Below are positions 18,661 to 26,235 of a DNA stretch of 32,326 nucleotides, in pieces. The stretch's first letter is position 1, and every line of letters begins with the position of its first letter. The position numbers and the translations under genes are program-made. The stretch comes from Pseudomonadales bacterium. Its GTDB lineage: Bacteria > Pseudomonadota > Gammaproteobacteria > Pseudomonadales > Natronospirillaceae. The stretch is from the NCBI GenBank assembly GCA_022968985.1, contig JALJPK010000002.1:13389-45714 (forward strand), read 5' to 3'. The notes under the pieces are model-generated. The model did not search any database. It had not been told where the DNA came from and saw nothing but the letters and a program-made list of their open reading frames with translations.

Positions 18661-19845
18661 TTGTCTAATATCCTGTTATTACAGGGTCCGTTGGGACCCT
18701 TTTTTAAACAATTACAATCTGAACTGCAACGTTCGTTGTTGTTAAACGTTGACGTGCATCGTATTGTATTTAATGCTGGTGATCAGTTTTTTGCTGGTAA
18801 ACATCATGTTCATGCCTTTACCCAAGCACAAGATCAATGGGCACAATGGTTAAGCGATTTTGTAAAAACTTATTCTATTACGCATATATTGGTTTATGGT
18901 GATTGTCGTTTTTACCATAAAGCTGCAGCTGAAATTTGTGAAAATTTAGGTCTAAAGTTTTGGGCCTTTGAAGAAGGTTATTTACGCCCAAATCATATCA
19001 CCTGCGAACGTTTTGGCGCCAACGCCAACTCTAAAACCCATTATGAAGAAGTGCGCAATTGGCAAATTAAAGACGATTTAGATAACTTTGATGTGCGCAG
19101 TAGTTTTTATTACACTTTTTATTACGCGGCCGTGTTTTATTGGGCAATGTTATTGGGTAAGTCTAAATTTAAACTTTATATTCATCATCGTGATTCCAGC
19201 CCTATGCGCGAAGGTGCCGCTAAAATACGTTCGTTTTTGCGTCATTATTTGTATAAATTTAAACAAAAATCGCAGTTGAAATTTATCAAACAACATCCTT
19301 TCTTTTTGGTGCCATTACAGGTATTTAATGATTCACAATTAACTCACCATAGCCCGTTTGAGTCGATGCAGGCGTTTATTGAAACAACTGTTGAGTCTTT
19401 TGCTGTTCACTCTCAATCAGAAGACGTATTGGTTATTAAACACCATCCCGCTGATCGTGGTGAATGTAATTATCAAACGCTGATTGATCAATTAACACTT
19501 AAGTATGATTTGGTTAATCGATTAATTTATGTACACGACTTACACCTGCCTAGTTTACTTAAGCAGTGCAAAGGTGTGATTAGCATTAATAGCACTACGG
19601 TTTTGGGAGCGTTTCACCATAGCGCCCCGGTTAAGATTTTAGGCGAAGCGTTTTACGATATTAAGGGTTTGGCTTGTGAAGGTTCGCTTGATGATTTTTG
19701 GACAAAACCTACTGCTGTAAATCATGAATTTTATCTGCAGTTACGCGATTTTTTAAGACATACGAACCAATTTAACGGCAGTTTTTATAGTGATAAAGAT
19801 TTAGCCATTAAAAACTTCATCCACTTTTTTAAAGATAAAGTTTAA
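18661..19845 (+). CDS. kpsS: Capsule Kdo transferase KpsS
   Basis: Adds the first Kdo to the phosphatidylglycerol anchor; KpsC then extends it. The 394 residues match the family. Motifs: LLLQGPLGPFF at the N-terminus, YGDCRFYHKAAAEI, FEEGYLRPNHITCERFG, VIKHHPADRGE and INSTTVLGAFHHSAPV. The start is TTG at 18661: the conserved LLLQGP block begins five residues later, and no ATG or GTG lies in frame in the 60 bases upstream. The SD is weak. Its 3' end faces that of the PagL-like gene, 23 bases away. Confidence 0.92.
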   Translation: MSNILLLQGPLGPFFKQLQSELQRSLLLNVDVHRIVFNAGDQFFAGKHHVHAFTQAQDQWAQWLSDFVKTYSITHILVYGDCRFYHKAAAEICENLGLKFWAFEEGYLRPNHITCERFGANANSKTHYEEVRNWQIKDDLDNFDVRSSFYYTFYYAAVFYWAMLLGKSKFKLYIHHRDSSPMREGAAKIRSFLRHYLYKFKQKSQLKFIKQHPFFLVPLQVFNDSQLTHHSPFESMQAFIETTVESFAVHSQSEDVLVIKHHPADRGECNYQTLIDQLTLKYDLVNRLIYVHDLHLPSLLKQCKGVISINSTTVLGAFHHSAPVKILGEAFYDIKGLACEGSLDDFWTKPTAVNHEFYLQLRDFLRHTNQFNGSFYSDKDLAIKNFIHFFKDKV

Positions 19846-19868
19846 CTTTGTTTAATCGTTAGGTTTAA

Positions 19869-20447
19869 TCAAAAACTTAAAACAAGTGCCACTGTATGGG
19901 TTTCTAAGGTTGGATTATAATCGTATAAATCGGCATTCGACATATGTTGCCAGCTATAAGATAAGTTAATATTTTGCACAAGAGCGAACGCCACACCAAA
20001 ACGATATGAAAAATGCAACGGCCCACCATAACGTTTACGCCCAAAATCGTGTCTTGATAATAAATTAATCTTAGTTGCGCCTTCGAAACTGAGTCGGTTA
20101 TTTGTATTTAAAATCGGCACTTTATAAGCTAGACCCGCACTCCAAATCACACCATGTTTGTCATCTACTATTAACTTCGACACACCTAACTCGGCAAGAG
20201 GCATCAATAACGTTTTTGGGACTCGTGGTAAATCAATCTGCCAGAACATTTCCATTGTTGATATTGGCAATATTTGTTGCTCAGAAGGCAAACCGTAACG
20301 TACCCCAAATTTGTTCACCATTTTAACCACGGTACCGTTACTTTTTGGATAAACAGAATCGACGTTAACCAAATTGTCAGGTGATAATTCAATTGCATAC
20401 ACTGGATTGAATATTAAAAAACTTAACAACACATATAAGGTTTTCAT
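19869..20447 (-). CDS. Lipid A 3-O-deacylase, PagL family
   Basis: A 192-residue outer-membrane beta-barrel protein. The signal peptide is residues 1-18 (cleavage after PVYA). The C-terminal half has alternating aromatic/hydrophobic strands ending in F. The active site is in QHMSNADLYDYNP: H168, S170 and E182 keep the same spacing as H126, S128 and E140 of Pseudomonas PagL. It removes the 3-position acyl chain of lipid A. SD GGAG lies eight bases before ATG. Between ATTACTTA (20488-20495) and TAAGTAAT (20513-20520) a hairpin can form upstream of the start. The gene is convergent with kpsS. Overall similarity is confined to the C-terminal half. Confidence 0.8.
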   Translation of the reverse strand: MKTLYVLLSFLIFNPVYAIELSPDNLVNVDSVYPKSNGTVVKMVNKFGVRYGLPSEQQILPISTMEMFWQIDLPRVPKTLLMPLAELGVSKLIVDDKHGVIWSAGLAYKVPILNTNNRLSFEGATKINLLSRHDFGRKRYGGPLHFSYRFGVAFALVQNINLSYSWQHMSNADLYDYNPTLETHTVALVLSF

Positions 20448-20703
20448 TTTATTGGCTCCAAGAATTCATAACATGTCACTTATAATAATTACTTAAGGGG
20501 TGAACCTTTATATAAGTAATAGATTAGAAGTTATTTTTCCTGTTACCGTCTATATCAACGAAATTTAACGAAAAACACCTACTTTTTACCGAAAAAAATA
20601 TAAAAGGACATTTGATTACAGGGCTCGTAACAGTGAGTTTTTTTATGTGTGGAATTGTTTGAAAATTAGAATTTAACGGTGAGATTTGGTCATTTTTTGA
20701 ATA
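20448..20703. other. Intergenic region upstream of the PagL-like gene
   Basis: It holds the hairpin-forming inverted repeat at 20488-20520 (8-bp arms plus an inner AAGG/CCTT pair), which lies 41-73 bases upstream of the gene start and could be an operator or leader structure. The rest, up to the start of repeat cluster C, shows nothing recognisable. Confidence 0.3.
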
Positions 20704-20890
20704 CGTAGGGTTTTTATTTACGTAAGGTTGATATTTATATCAAATGGTCATGATGGCTGTTTTTCGATATGAATATCGACCTTACGTTTGGATTTTAATT
20801 GTCGTTTTTTCGATATGAATATCGACCTTACTTTAGATGATGATGTGTTACGTAGGGTTGAGATTTGCGTAAGGTTGATATTTATATCAA
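20704..20890 (+). repeat. REP-like repeat cluster C
   Basis: Downstream of the RAYT gene: + copies at 20721-20743 and 20868-20890, - copies at 20763-20786 and 20809-20831, and head-only fragments at 20704 and 20851. The copies at 20721 and 20763 form an inward-facing pair. The last + copy ends 47 bases from the RAYT stop. Confidence 0.85.
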
Positions 20891-20937
20891 TGGATTATGA
20901 GGTTGTTTTGTTATTCGAGATTCCAGATTATCCTTAC

Positions 20938-21384
20938 CTACAAATAATCCGAATTCCAATATGGGTATTCTTTTATATTTTGAACTAATTTTTTCCTTAG
21001 TGGATTCGCTACTATATATCGTGCGATTTCTTTTATGTCTTCATCTTTTCTGATTGTATGTTCGTAGTATTGTTTTTGCCAAAAAGCACCTTGCCTTTCT
21101 AACTGTTTGTTTAACGCGTATGCGGTTCGTCCTTTTAAATCACTCATCACTCGCTGTAATTTTTTATCTTGTATCTGGACTAATCCGTGAAAATGATCCG
21201 GCATTAATACCCATGTTATCCATTTACAATGCATCTGGGTTTCGTTTATTTTTATCTGTTGGCAAAAAATCGATGCTGCTTTATGTGCTTCGAATTGTGG
21301 CTCTCTGTTTTTTGTGTTGAATGTGATGAAGTATATTTGATTTGTTATTGATTCTCGTTTCTTTTGCAAATCGTCCCATGGCAT
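20938..21384 (-). CDS. REP-associated tyrosine transposase (RAYT), Y1/HUH superfamily
   Basis: A 148-residue single-strand DNA transposase. The HUH metal site is MPDHFHGLVQI (H64, H66), the catalytic tyrosine is Y123 in RYIVANP, and the linker region FWQKQYYEHTIR is typical of RAYT proteins. These enzymes cut and move REP elements by recognising a GTAG-like tetranucleotide at the foot of a hairpin. Here the gene sits between repeat clusters C and D, whose units carry such a head, so they are the likely substrate. SD AAGGA precedes the ATG by six to seven bases. All core residues are intact, so it may be active. It is on the short side for the family. Confidence 0.9.
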   Translation of the reverse strand: MPWDDLQKKRESITNQIYFITFNTKNREPQFEAHKAASIFCQQIKINETQMHCKWITWVLMPDHFHGLVQIQDKKLQRVMSDLKGRTAYALNKQLERQGAFWQKQYYEHTIRKDEDIKEIARYIVANPLRKKLVQNIKEYPYWNSDYL

Positions 21385-21451
21385 ATTTATTCCTTGATAG
21401 CCGTTAGTTTTTATAGCTTAGTTTAGTTTTCATTCGTAAGGATGTTATTTG

Positions 21452-21845
21452 CGTAGGGTTGATATTTATATCAATGGATCGTGAGATTTGTTTTTTCGAT
21501 ATGAATATCGACCTTACGTTGGAGGGTGTGGGTTTGTGATGTTTGTTTTTCGATATAAATATCGACCTTACGTTAGGTAGGTTGTGATGGTCATTTTTCG
21601 ATATAAATATCGACCTTACGTTGGGTAGATTGTGATGGTCATTTTTCGATATGAATATCGACCTTACGTTGGGTAGATTGTGATGGTCATTTTTCGATAT
21701 GAATATCGACACACGATTGTTGATGATGTTTACAAGGGCTGATATTTATATCAATGGATTTTGAGATTTGTTCTTTCGATATGAATAACGACCTTACGCT
21801 GTGGGTTTGTGATGTTTGTTTTTCGATATGAATATCGCCCCTACG
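21452..21845 (+). repeat. REP-like repeat cluster D
   Basis: Fills most of the 487 bases upstream of the RAYT gene. + copies: 21452-21474 and a head-damaged one at 21731-21754. - copies: 21495-21518, 21549-21572, 21597-21620, 21645-21668, 21693-21715 (damaged tail), 21775-21798 (one internal change) and 21822-21845. Pairs 21452/21495 and 21731/21775 face inward. No promoter or gene is clear in this gap. Confidence 0.88.
21549..21716 (+). repeat. 48-bp tandem array of REP-like units
   Basis: Four - strand units begin at 21549, 21597, 21645 and 21693, exactly 48 bases apart, each a 24-base repeat plus a nearly identical spacer (TTGGGTAGATTGTGATGGTC). The spacers are homologous, so the array arose by tandem duplication, not by separate insertions. 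Confidence 0.9.
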
Positions 21846-21871
21846 CTACGGTGATATCAATATTATTTGTT

Positions 21872-23296
21872 TTATTTTTCATCCAAAAAAACATGCCATT
21901 TTGGGCGACTGCAACTTTTTAAGAATGTCTCTTGGTTTGATTCTTCTGCTTTTTGTTTGCTCTCATTACCATCTAAAAACAACACCATTTTAAGTTGCTG
22001 TTGTTTTGAATTCTGTTCATCAAACACCATTTTGGCTATTGCATTGGCGGGCATGATTAATCGCCCTGCGATATTATTTAAGGGAAATTGAATGCCTTTT
22101 TGATTGTTACTTGGCTGATAACTTTTATATATTAATTCACTGCAGACTAATGCGTCGTCCTTTTGGAAATTAAAATTATAATCATAAGGCAGGCCGACGT
22201 AATAAAACGCATTAAACAGCGCTTTGGCTTTTTCTAACTTGGAAAGATTTGGCCTTAGTACTACTACACTGTCACAACAAAGTGATTGCTGTAAGGATGT
22301 AAATACTACACCTGGGGCGATTGATTCGATGACGTTTTTTTCATAGCCATTATCTTGAGTTAATGTGTTTTCAAATTTTATGGGATAATTATTTTTTAAT
22401 AAATCTGCATATTTTCCGCTTATAACTCCTTTTGTTTTGACCCACTTGATCACTTCTTCATCTTCAAAAAACTCATCACGTCGATTTGTATTACCCATAA
22501 ACAAAGCTGCGTGGGACCAAAACCCCGGTATACCTATATTGGTTGCCTGCCACTCTCTGCGCTGTAATAAGATATCACCTGGCTGTATTTTGCTTAATAT
22601 TTGACCCACTTGTTCTGGTATAATCAATGAATGTCCATTTCGCCAAACCTTGATATTACCAATTGTATTAGCCACGCCTTTTTGAATAGGAAACCAGGCT
22701 TTGAATGTGCCTGTTTTTAGAATATCTACGGCGTTTTTAAGTGTCAGCTTAATTGTATTGTTTTTTGCATAATCATAAATAATCGTTTTATCTTCTTTAT
22801 ACATTTTTTCTAATGATTCATCTAAATACTCTGAATTGCTTTTGTATATCAGAATTAATGCATGAAACCTTGTGGCCATTTTTACATTTAGGAAATGGAA
22901 TTTAAAACGTTTATATGCTGACTCTCCTAAGCCTAAATTTAAATTCTTTTGCTCAAGTAATTTAACTAAACTGGTTTCTTGTTCAATGATTTCAATAAAT
23001 TGTAATGCAAATCGATAAGCACTAAGAAATGAAATAAGCTGTAAATAGAATGTATTTCTTTTTTCTGTTGAGTTTAATATGTAATTACCTGATGTTTCAT
23101 TCACTATCGATTCAATAACAAAAATCGTTTCTGCAAAACATTGCCATAATTGCAGGGTTTGAATTTTTTGGTCTTTGCTGAGTAATTGTGTTTTTACTTG
23201 TTTGTTATTATTGAATTCTGTCGAATTAAGCTCTAATAACGCGATGATTCTTTTGGATTCATTTCTTTGAATATTAAGCTTATTTAGTGTCTTCAA
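21872..23296 (-). CDS. YiiX-like permuted papain-fold cysteine peptidase/amidase with helical N-terminal domain
   Basis: A 474-residue protein without a signal peptide. Residues 1-200 are helical and unrecognised. Residues ~235-440 carry the permuted NlpC/P60 (YiiX/YebB, LRAT-like) features: QPGDILLQRREW, the catalytic histidine H262 in FWSHAALFMG, and the nucleophile C385 in ALVCSELIYKSY. The family includes amidases and lipid-modifying thiol enzymes; the substrate here is unknown. The start is TTG, supported by a GGAG SD nine bases upstream; the next Met in frame is residue 140. The 3' end abuts repeat cluster D. A lipase- or acyltransferase-type role is as possible as a peptidase. Confidence 0.72.
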   Translation of the reverse strand: MKTLNKLNIQRNESKRIIALLELNSTEFNNNKQVKTQLLSKDQKIQTLQLWQCFAETIFVIESIVNETSGNYILNSTEKRNTFYLQLISFLSAYRFALQFIEIIEQETSLVKLLEQKNLNLGLGESAYKRFKFHFLNVKMATRFHALILIYKSNSEYLDESLEKMYKEDKTIIYDYAKNNTIKLTLKNAVDILKTGTFKAWFPIQKGVANTIGNIKVWRNGHSLIIPEQVGQILSKIQPGDILLQRREWQATNIGIPGFWSHAALFMGNTNRRDEFFEDEEVIKWVKTKGVISGKYADLLKNNYPIKFENTLTQDNGYEKNVIESIAPGVVFTSLQQSLCCDSVVVLRPNLSKLEKAKALFNAFYYVGLPYDYNFNFQKDDALVCSELIYKSYQPSNNQKGIQFPLNNIAGRLIMPANAIAKMVFDEQNSKQQQLKMVLFLDGNESKQKAEESNQETFLKSCSRPKWHVFLDEK

Positions 23297-23305
23297 TTTT
23301 TTCAG

Positions 23306-23309
23306 CTCC
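23306..23309 (-). promoter_or_regulatory. Ribosome binding site supporting a TTG start
   Basis: GGAG on the minus strand lies nine bases before the TTG at 23296-23294, and no ATG is near, so it decides the start of the YiiX-like gene. Confidence 0.6.
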
Positions 23310-23404
23310 GTTTAATACTGCCCTTTGCGCCATCTTTTAACTGTTATTATTTAAATTTGAGTATTTGGATTATATTTTATTTGGTTCTGTTGTTTTTAGT
23401 TTTT

Positions 23405-23427
23405 TTGATATGAATATCAACCCTACA
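23405..23427 (-). repeat. Single REP-like unit
   Basis: A lone - copy with the T-A version of the stem (TTGATAT-GA-ATATCAA form) and a slightly damaged head (CCCTACA), between the YiiX-like gene and the phzF remnant. It lies next to the duplication at 23475. Confidence 0.75.
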
Positions 23428-23474
23428 TTTTTGGATTTTCTTTATATCTTTGAGATTAGTCTTAGCATTTTTAT

Positions 23475-23599
23475 TTATTGGTTAATAAAGATTGTGCCAC
23501 ACATATAATCCACCGCTTTACCGGTTAACAGTACTTTGTCGTTTATTAATTCACAGCCTATTAACCCTGTGCTTTTTGATATTCCTGATGGCTTTTTTA
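23475..23599 (-). pseudogene. Duplicated 3' remnant of a phzF-like gene
   Basis: The minus strand here reads, in frame to a stop at 23475-23477, SKSTGLIGCELINDKVLL, TGKAVDYMCGTIFINQ. This matches the C-terminus of the intact gene next to it (SKRTGLVGCELIGDKVLL, TGKAVDYMFGSIFIES). By eye about 66 of 79 bases agree over 23502-23580 versus 23627-23705, an offset of 125 bases. It has no start or upstream domain, so it is a remnant of a tandem duplicate or of a replaced allele. Confidence 0.85.
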
Positions 23600-24385
23600 T
23601 TAGCTTTCTATAAAAATACTACCAAACATATAATCCACTGCTTTTCCGGTTAACAAGACTTTGTCACCTATTAATTCACAACCAACTAATCCTGTTCTTT
23701 TGGATAGTTGTTTGGCTGTTAACTTATTTTTATTTAATTGTTTGGCCCAAAATGGAGTTAATTCACAATGCGCAGAACCTGTTACAGGGTCTTCATCCAC
23801 ACCATACTTTGGAAAGAAACAACGACTCACAAAATCAACCGAATCGCCAAGGGCGGTAACAATGACACCTCTTAAGTCTAATGTTTTCAATTGGTCAAAA
23901 TCAGGTTTTATATTTTGCACATCTTGTTGTGATTTAAGCACAACTACATAATCGAACGCTGCAAGTACGCTGGCGCTTTCAACACATAGGGCTTCAAGTA
24001 ATGGTTCAGGGGCTTTTATTTCTAATGGCATCGTGGCAGGAAAACTAAGTTGGTAATCAGTATTCGTTTGGCTAACTTCTAATAAACCACTTTTAGTTGT
24101 AAATGAGATCACTTGTTTTGAATAGTTTAAATGCTTAAATAACACATGAGCTGCCGCTAACGTAGCATGACCACATAAGTCAATTTCAGCTTTTGGTGTA
24201 AACCATCTTAAGGCTATGCTTTGACCTTCGTCTACAAAAAATGCGGTTTCAGACAGGTTATTTTCTTCAGCTATTTTTTGCATTAGATCATCGTCGATCC
24301 ATTCGTTTAAAGGGCATACCGCCGCTGGGTTACCCTCAAATACTTTATCTGTAAATGCATCAACTTGATAAATTTTTAATTCCAT
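23600..24385 (-). CDS. PhzF family isomerase-like protein
   Basis: A 261-residue cytoplasmic protein of the PhzF/YddE diaminopimelate-epimerase fold. The N-terminus has the family block YQVDAFTDKVFEGNPAAVCPL and the proposed catalytic glutamate E46 in ENNLSETAFFV. The second half has DLCGHATLAAAHVLF and the PVTGSAHCELTPFWA loop. PhzF itself isomerises a dihydro-anthranilate in phenazine synthesis, but most family members outside phenazine clusters have unknown substrates, and no other phz gene is here. A 3' remnant of a second copy lies directly downstream. Confidence 0.88.
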   Translation of the reverse strand: MELKIYQVDAFTDKVFEGNPAAVCPLNEWIDDDLMQKIAEENNLSETAFFVDEGQSIALRWFTPKAEIDLCGHATLAAAHVLFKHLNYSKQVISFTTKSGLLEVSQTNTDYQLSFPATMPLEIKAPEPLLEALCVESASVLAAFDYVVVLKSQQDVQNIKPDFDQLKTLDLRGVIVTALGDSVDFVSRCFFPKYGVDEDPVTGSAHCELTPFWAKQLNKNKLTAKQLSKRTGLVGCELIGDKVLLTGKAVDYMFGSIFIES

Positions 24386-24435
24386 TTAAGCACTGCCTTT
24401 ATATTTTTGTTTAATATGATTTTGTAACATATACA

Positions 24436-25215
24436 TTATTCAATAATTTTTACTTTTTTATTAAAAATTCGACTTAGAATAAACATAGAACCGAATAGTG
24501 CCGCAAAACCTAACATTTGCCACTCTACAGGAAGATAGGTTGATTCAACATCACTAACCTCAATGCCACCTAATATATACGACCAAGAGTTAAAACAAAT
24601 ATGTGCAATTATCGATGGATAGAGGGAATAACTTTTAACATATAACCAACCAAGAAAGCAGCCAATAAACAATACAAAAAATGTCTGATCTGCATTAAAG
24701 TGAAATATAGCAAATAACATAGATGACAATAATATTGCATGTGTACTTCTTAGTCTTGATAATAATCCACGTAGTATTACCCCTCTAAAAACTAATTCTT
24801 CTGCAATGGGTGCAACTAAACATATACATATCACACCGAAAATGCCGGTAGAATATATATTGTTAAAAAATACAACCTCAGGGTTAATTCCAAAGATACT
24901 ATTTTGTAATGTCATAATAACATCTGAAGCAATTTGTAATCCGAACGTTAAAAATATGATTGGTACAAATACAACACTAATTAATTGTAATACCCTATTC
25001 ATTCCTGCATGACAAAGCATTGATATCGAAAGATTCATTTGCTTCATTGAATATATTAAAAGTATTGCAGTTGAAATGGTGACAACTAAAAAATAGGCAA
25101 ATGGGTCACCTGCTTGCCATCTTAAACCGATATATACCAGCGCTATTACTATTAATGTTTTTAGGAGTGATAAAGCTACTATCAATAATATTGATTGTTT
25201 AATATTTGGGAACAT
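24436..25215 (-). CDS. CPBP family intramembrane metalloprotease
   Basis: A 259-residue polytopic membrane protein with about seven hydrophobic segments. The CPBP (CAAX protease/Abi) motifs are all visible: EELVFRGVILRG with E139, E140 and R144, then FHFNAD with H172, then IIAHICFNSW with H205 and N209. These residues form the metal-dependent active site inside the membrane. Bacterial members process or protect small secreted peptides or act in stress and immunity; nothing near this gene shows its substrate. It is 50 bases from phzF on the same strand. Confidence 0.87.
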   Translation of the reverse strand: MFPNIKQSILLIVALSLLKTLIVIALVYIGLRWQAGDPFAYFLVVTISTAILLIYSMKQMNLSISMLCHAGMNRVLQLISVVFVPIIFLTFGLQIASDVIMTLQNSIFGINPEVVFFNNIYSTGIFGVICICLVAPIAEELVFRGVILRGLLSRLRSTHAILLSSMLFAIFHFNADQTFFVLFIGCFLGWLYVKSYSLYPSIIAHICFNSWSYILGGIEVSDVESTYLPVEWQMLGFAALFGSMFILSRIFNKKVKIIE

Positions 25216-25335
25216 TTTAAATCTACCTTGATGAATTTTTATTTTAGGTGGGATGATTTTTTACTTAACTTCTTACATGAAATCGATATACCGGAGATTT
25301 TATGCAAAGTTGCAGTACTCCAAGATGTAAATTAT

Positions 25336-25353
25336 TAGCGTATTCCTTTACGC
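25336..25353 (-). other. Stem-loop after cyaY
   Basis: AGCGTA (25336-25341) and TACGCT (25348-25353) form a 6-bp stem with a six-base loop 17 bases after the cyaY stop. It is not followed by a good T-run on the minus strand, so it is only a possible terminator. Confidence 0.25.
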
Positions 25354-25369
25354 TCTAATTTGTTACGAG

Positions 25370-25693
25370 TTAAAAATTGATTTTAACTTCGCCTTCATTT
25401 TGCTCTTGTAGCACTCTATTCACACAATCGTCTAAACATTCGCCACTTTTATCATCAAACCATTTTTGTTTGTCTGAATCATAATCAAAATGAAAACCAC
25501 CTGATTTTGCTGCGATCCATATTTGATAGCTGGCGCTTTGTCTTGATATGATCACTTGTGTTTTATTAGGATTGTGAATAATTAATGTGCCAGACTCGTT
25601 ATCAAAATCTAGGTCTTCTTCTAACTCATCAATGGCATCTTCGATAAACTCTTGGTAGTCATCAACTAATTGATGGAACTCATTACGTTGCAT
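25370..25693 (-). CDS. cyaY: Iron-sulfur assembly protein CyaY (frataxin homologue)
   Basis: A 107-residue cytoplasmic protein that binds iron and tunes the cysteine desulfurase IscS in Fe-S cluster assembly. Full length for the family. It shows the acidic first helix (DDYQEFIEDAIDELEEDLDFD) used for iron and IscS binding at residues 11-31, then TLIIHNPNKTQVIISRQ, the conserved IWIAAKSGGFHFDYD sheet, and a W followed by GECL. In many gammaproteobacteria cyaY sits beside lysA; here it follows chpC, 59 bases downstream. Confidence 0.93.
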   Translation of the reverse strand: MQRNEFHQLVDDYQEFIEDAIDELEEDLDFDNESGTLIIHNPNKTQVIISRQSASYQIWIAAKSGGFHFDYDSDKQKWFDDKSGECLDDCVNRVLQEQNEGEVKINF

Positions 25694-25752
25694 ATTGTTG
25701 CCTTAACTTTTATTTGAGCTGTTATATTTTGCTGATTGCTCAGTGAAACATT

Positions 25753-26235
25753 TTATAACGCTCGGATGATTAATGTCTCTAAATATTCAACATCGGGAAT
25801 AGTGGCTCGACCTAATGTAGTGGCTACGGCCATCTCTTCTACTCGCGAAAGGTCATCTTGATTCTCATCGTGTTTCAGATCTTCTGTTTTTACTTTTAAT
25901 AATTTTGGAATCCCTTGAATTACCATTGCAAAAAATGGCAATTCTTCTTGACCCGAAACATTATTACAAATAGCGATACGTGTATTTCGATTTAATGAAG
26001 GTTTGTTTTGAGATTCATCAATAATACCTTCGTAGCTCACCAATGGCACATTAAGTCCACGCCATTCAATGATTCCTAAAAACCAACTAGGTCGCTCTTG
26101 TAATGGTCTAGGTTGTATAAATTGAATCACTTCGGCAACACTTACGTTTGGCAATAATAAATTGTGATTGTCTAAGTGGATCATCAAACAGGCTATCTGT
26201 TCATCTGATCGTGTGTTTACTGGTGCTTCACTCAT
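25753..26235 (-). CDS. chpC: CheW-like adaptor protein (ChpC-like)
   Basis: A 160-residue protein with a single CheW domain that couples a chemoreceptor array to the CheA kinase. The pattern is LMIHLDNHNLLLPNVSVAEVI, then PSWFLGIIEWRGLNVPLVSYE (the conserved G-x2-W-R-G element), and TRIAICNNVSG. The start overlaps the chpB stop by four bases (ATGA), so the two are translated together. In Pseudomonas the order chpA-chpB-chpC follows the pil-chp genes, and the order here is the same. The gene symbol rests on that context. Confidence 0.8.
   Translation of the reverse strand: MSEAPVNTRSDEQIACLMIHLDNHNLLLPNVSVAEVIQFIQPRPLQERPSWFLGIIEWRGLNVPLVSYEGIIDESQNKPSLNRNTRIAICNNVSGQEELPFFAMVIQGIPKLLKVKTEDLKHDENQDDLSRVEEMAVATTLGRATIPDVEYLETLIIRAL

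Noticed and set aside
20788-20988. Small + strand open frame
   Set aside because: It runs through repeat cluster C into the 3' end of the RAYT gene in antisense.
21404-21712. Open frame coding a 16-residue peptide repeat on the minus strand
   Set aside because: It is the translation of the 48-bp DNA repeat array; no SD, and the repeat is conserved as a hairpin at places where it is not open.
21452-21845. CRISPR array
   Set aside because: The spacers in the 48-bp array are nearly identical, units occur in both orientations, and no cas gene is present.
25302-25358. 18-residue + strand frame with GGAG upstream
   Set aside because: Too short and Cys-rich without any support; it overlaps the stem-loop after cyaY and could be chance.
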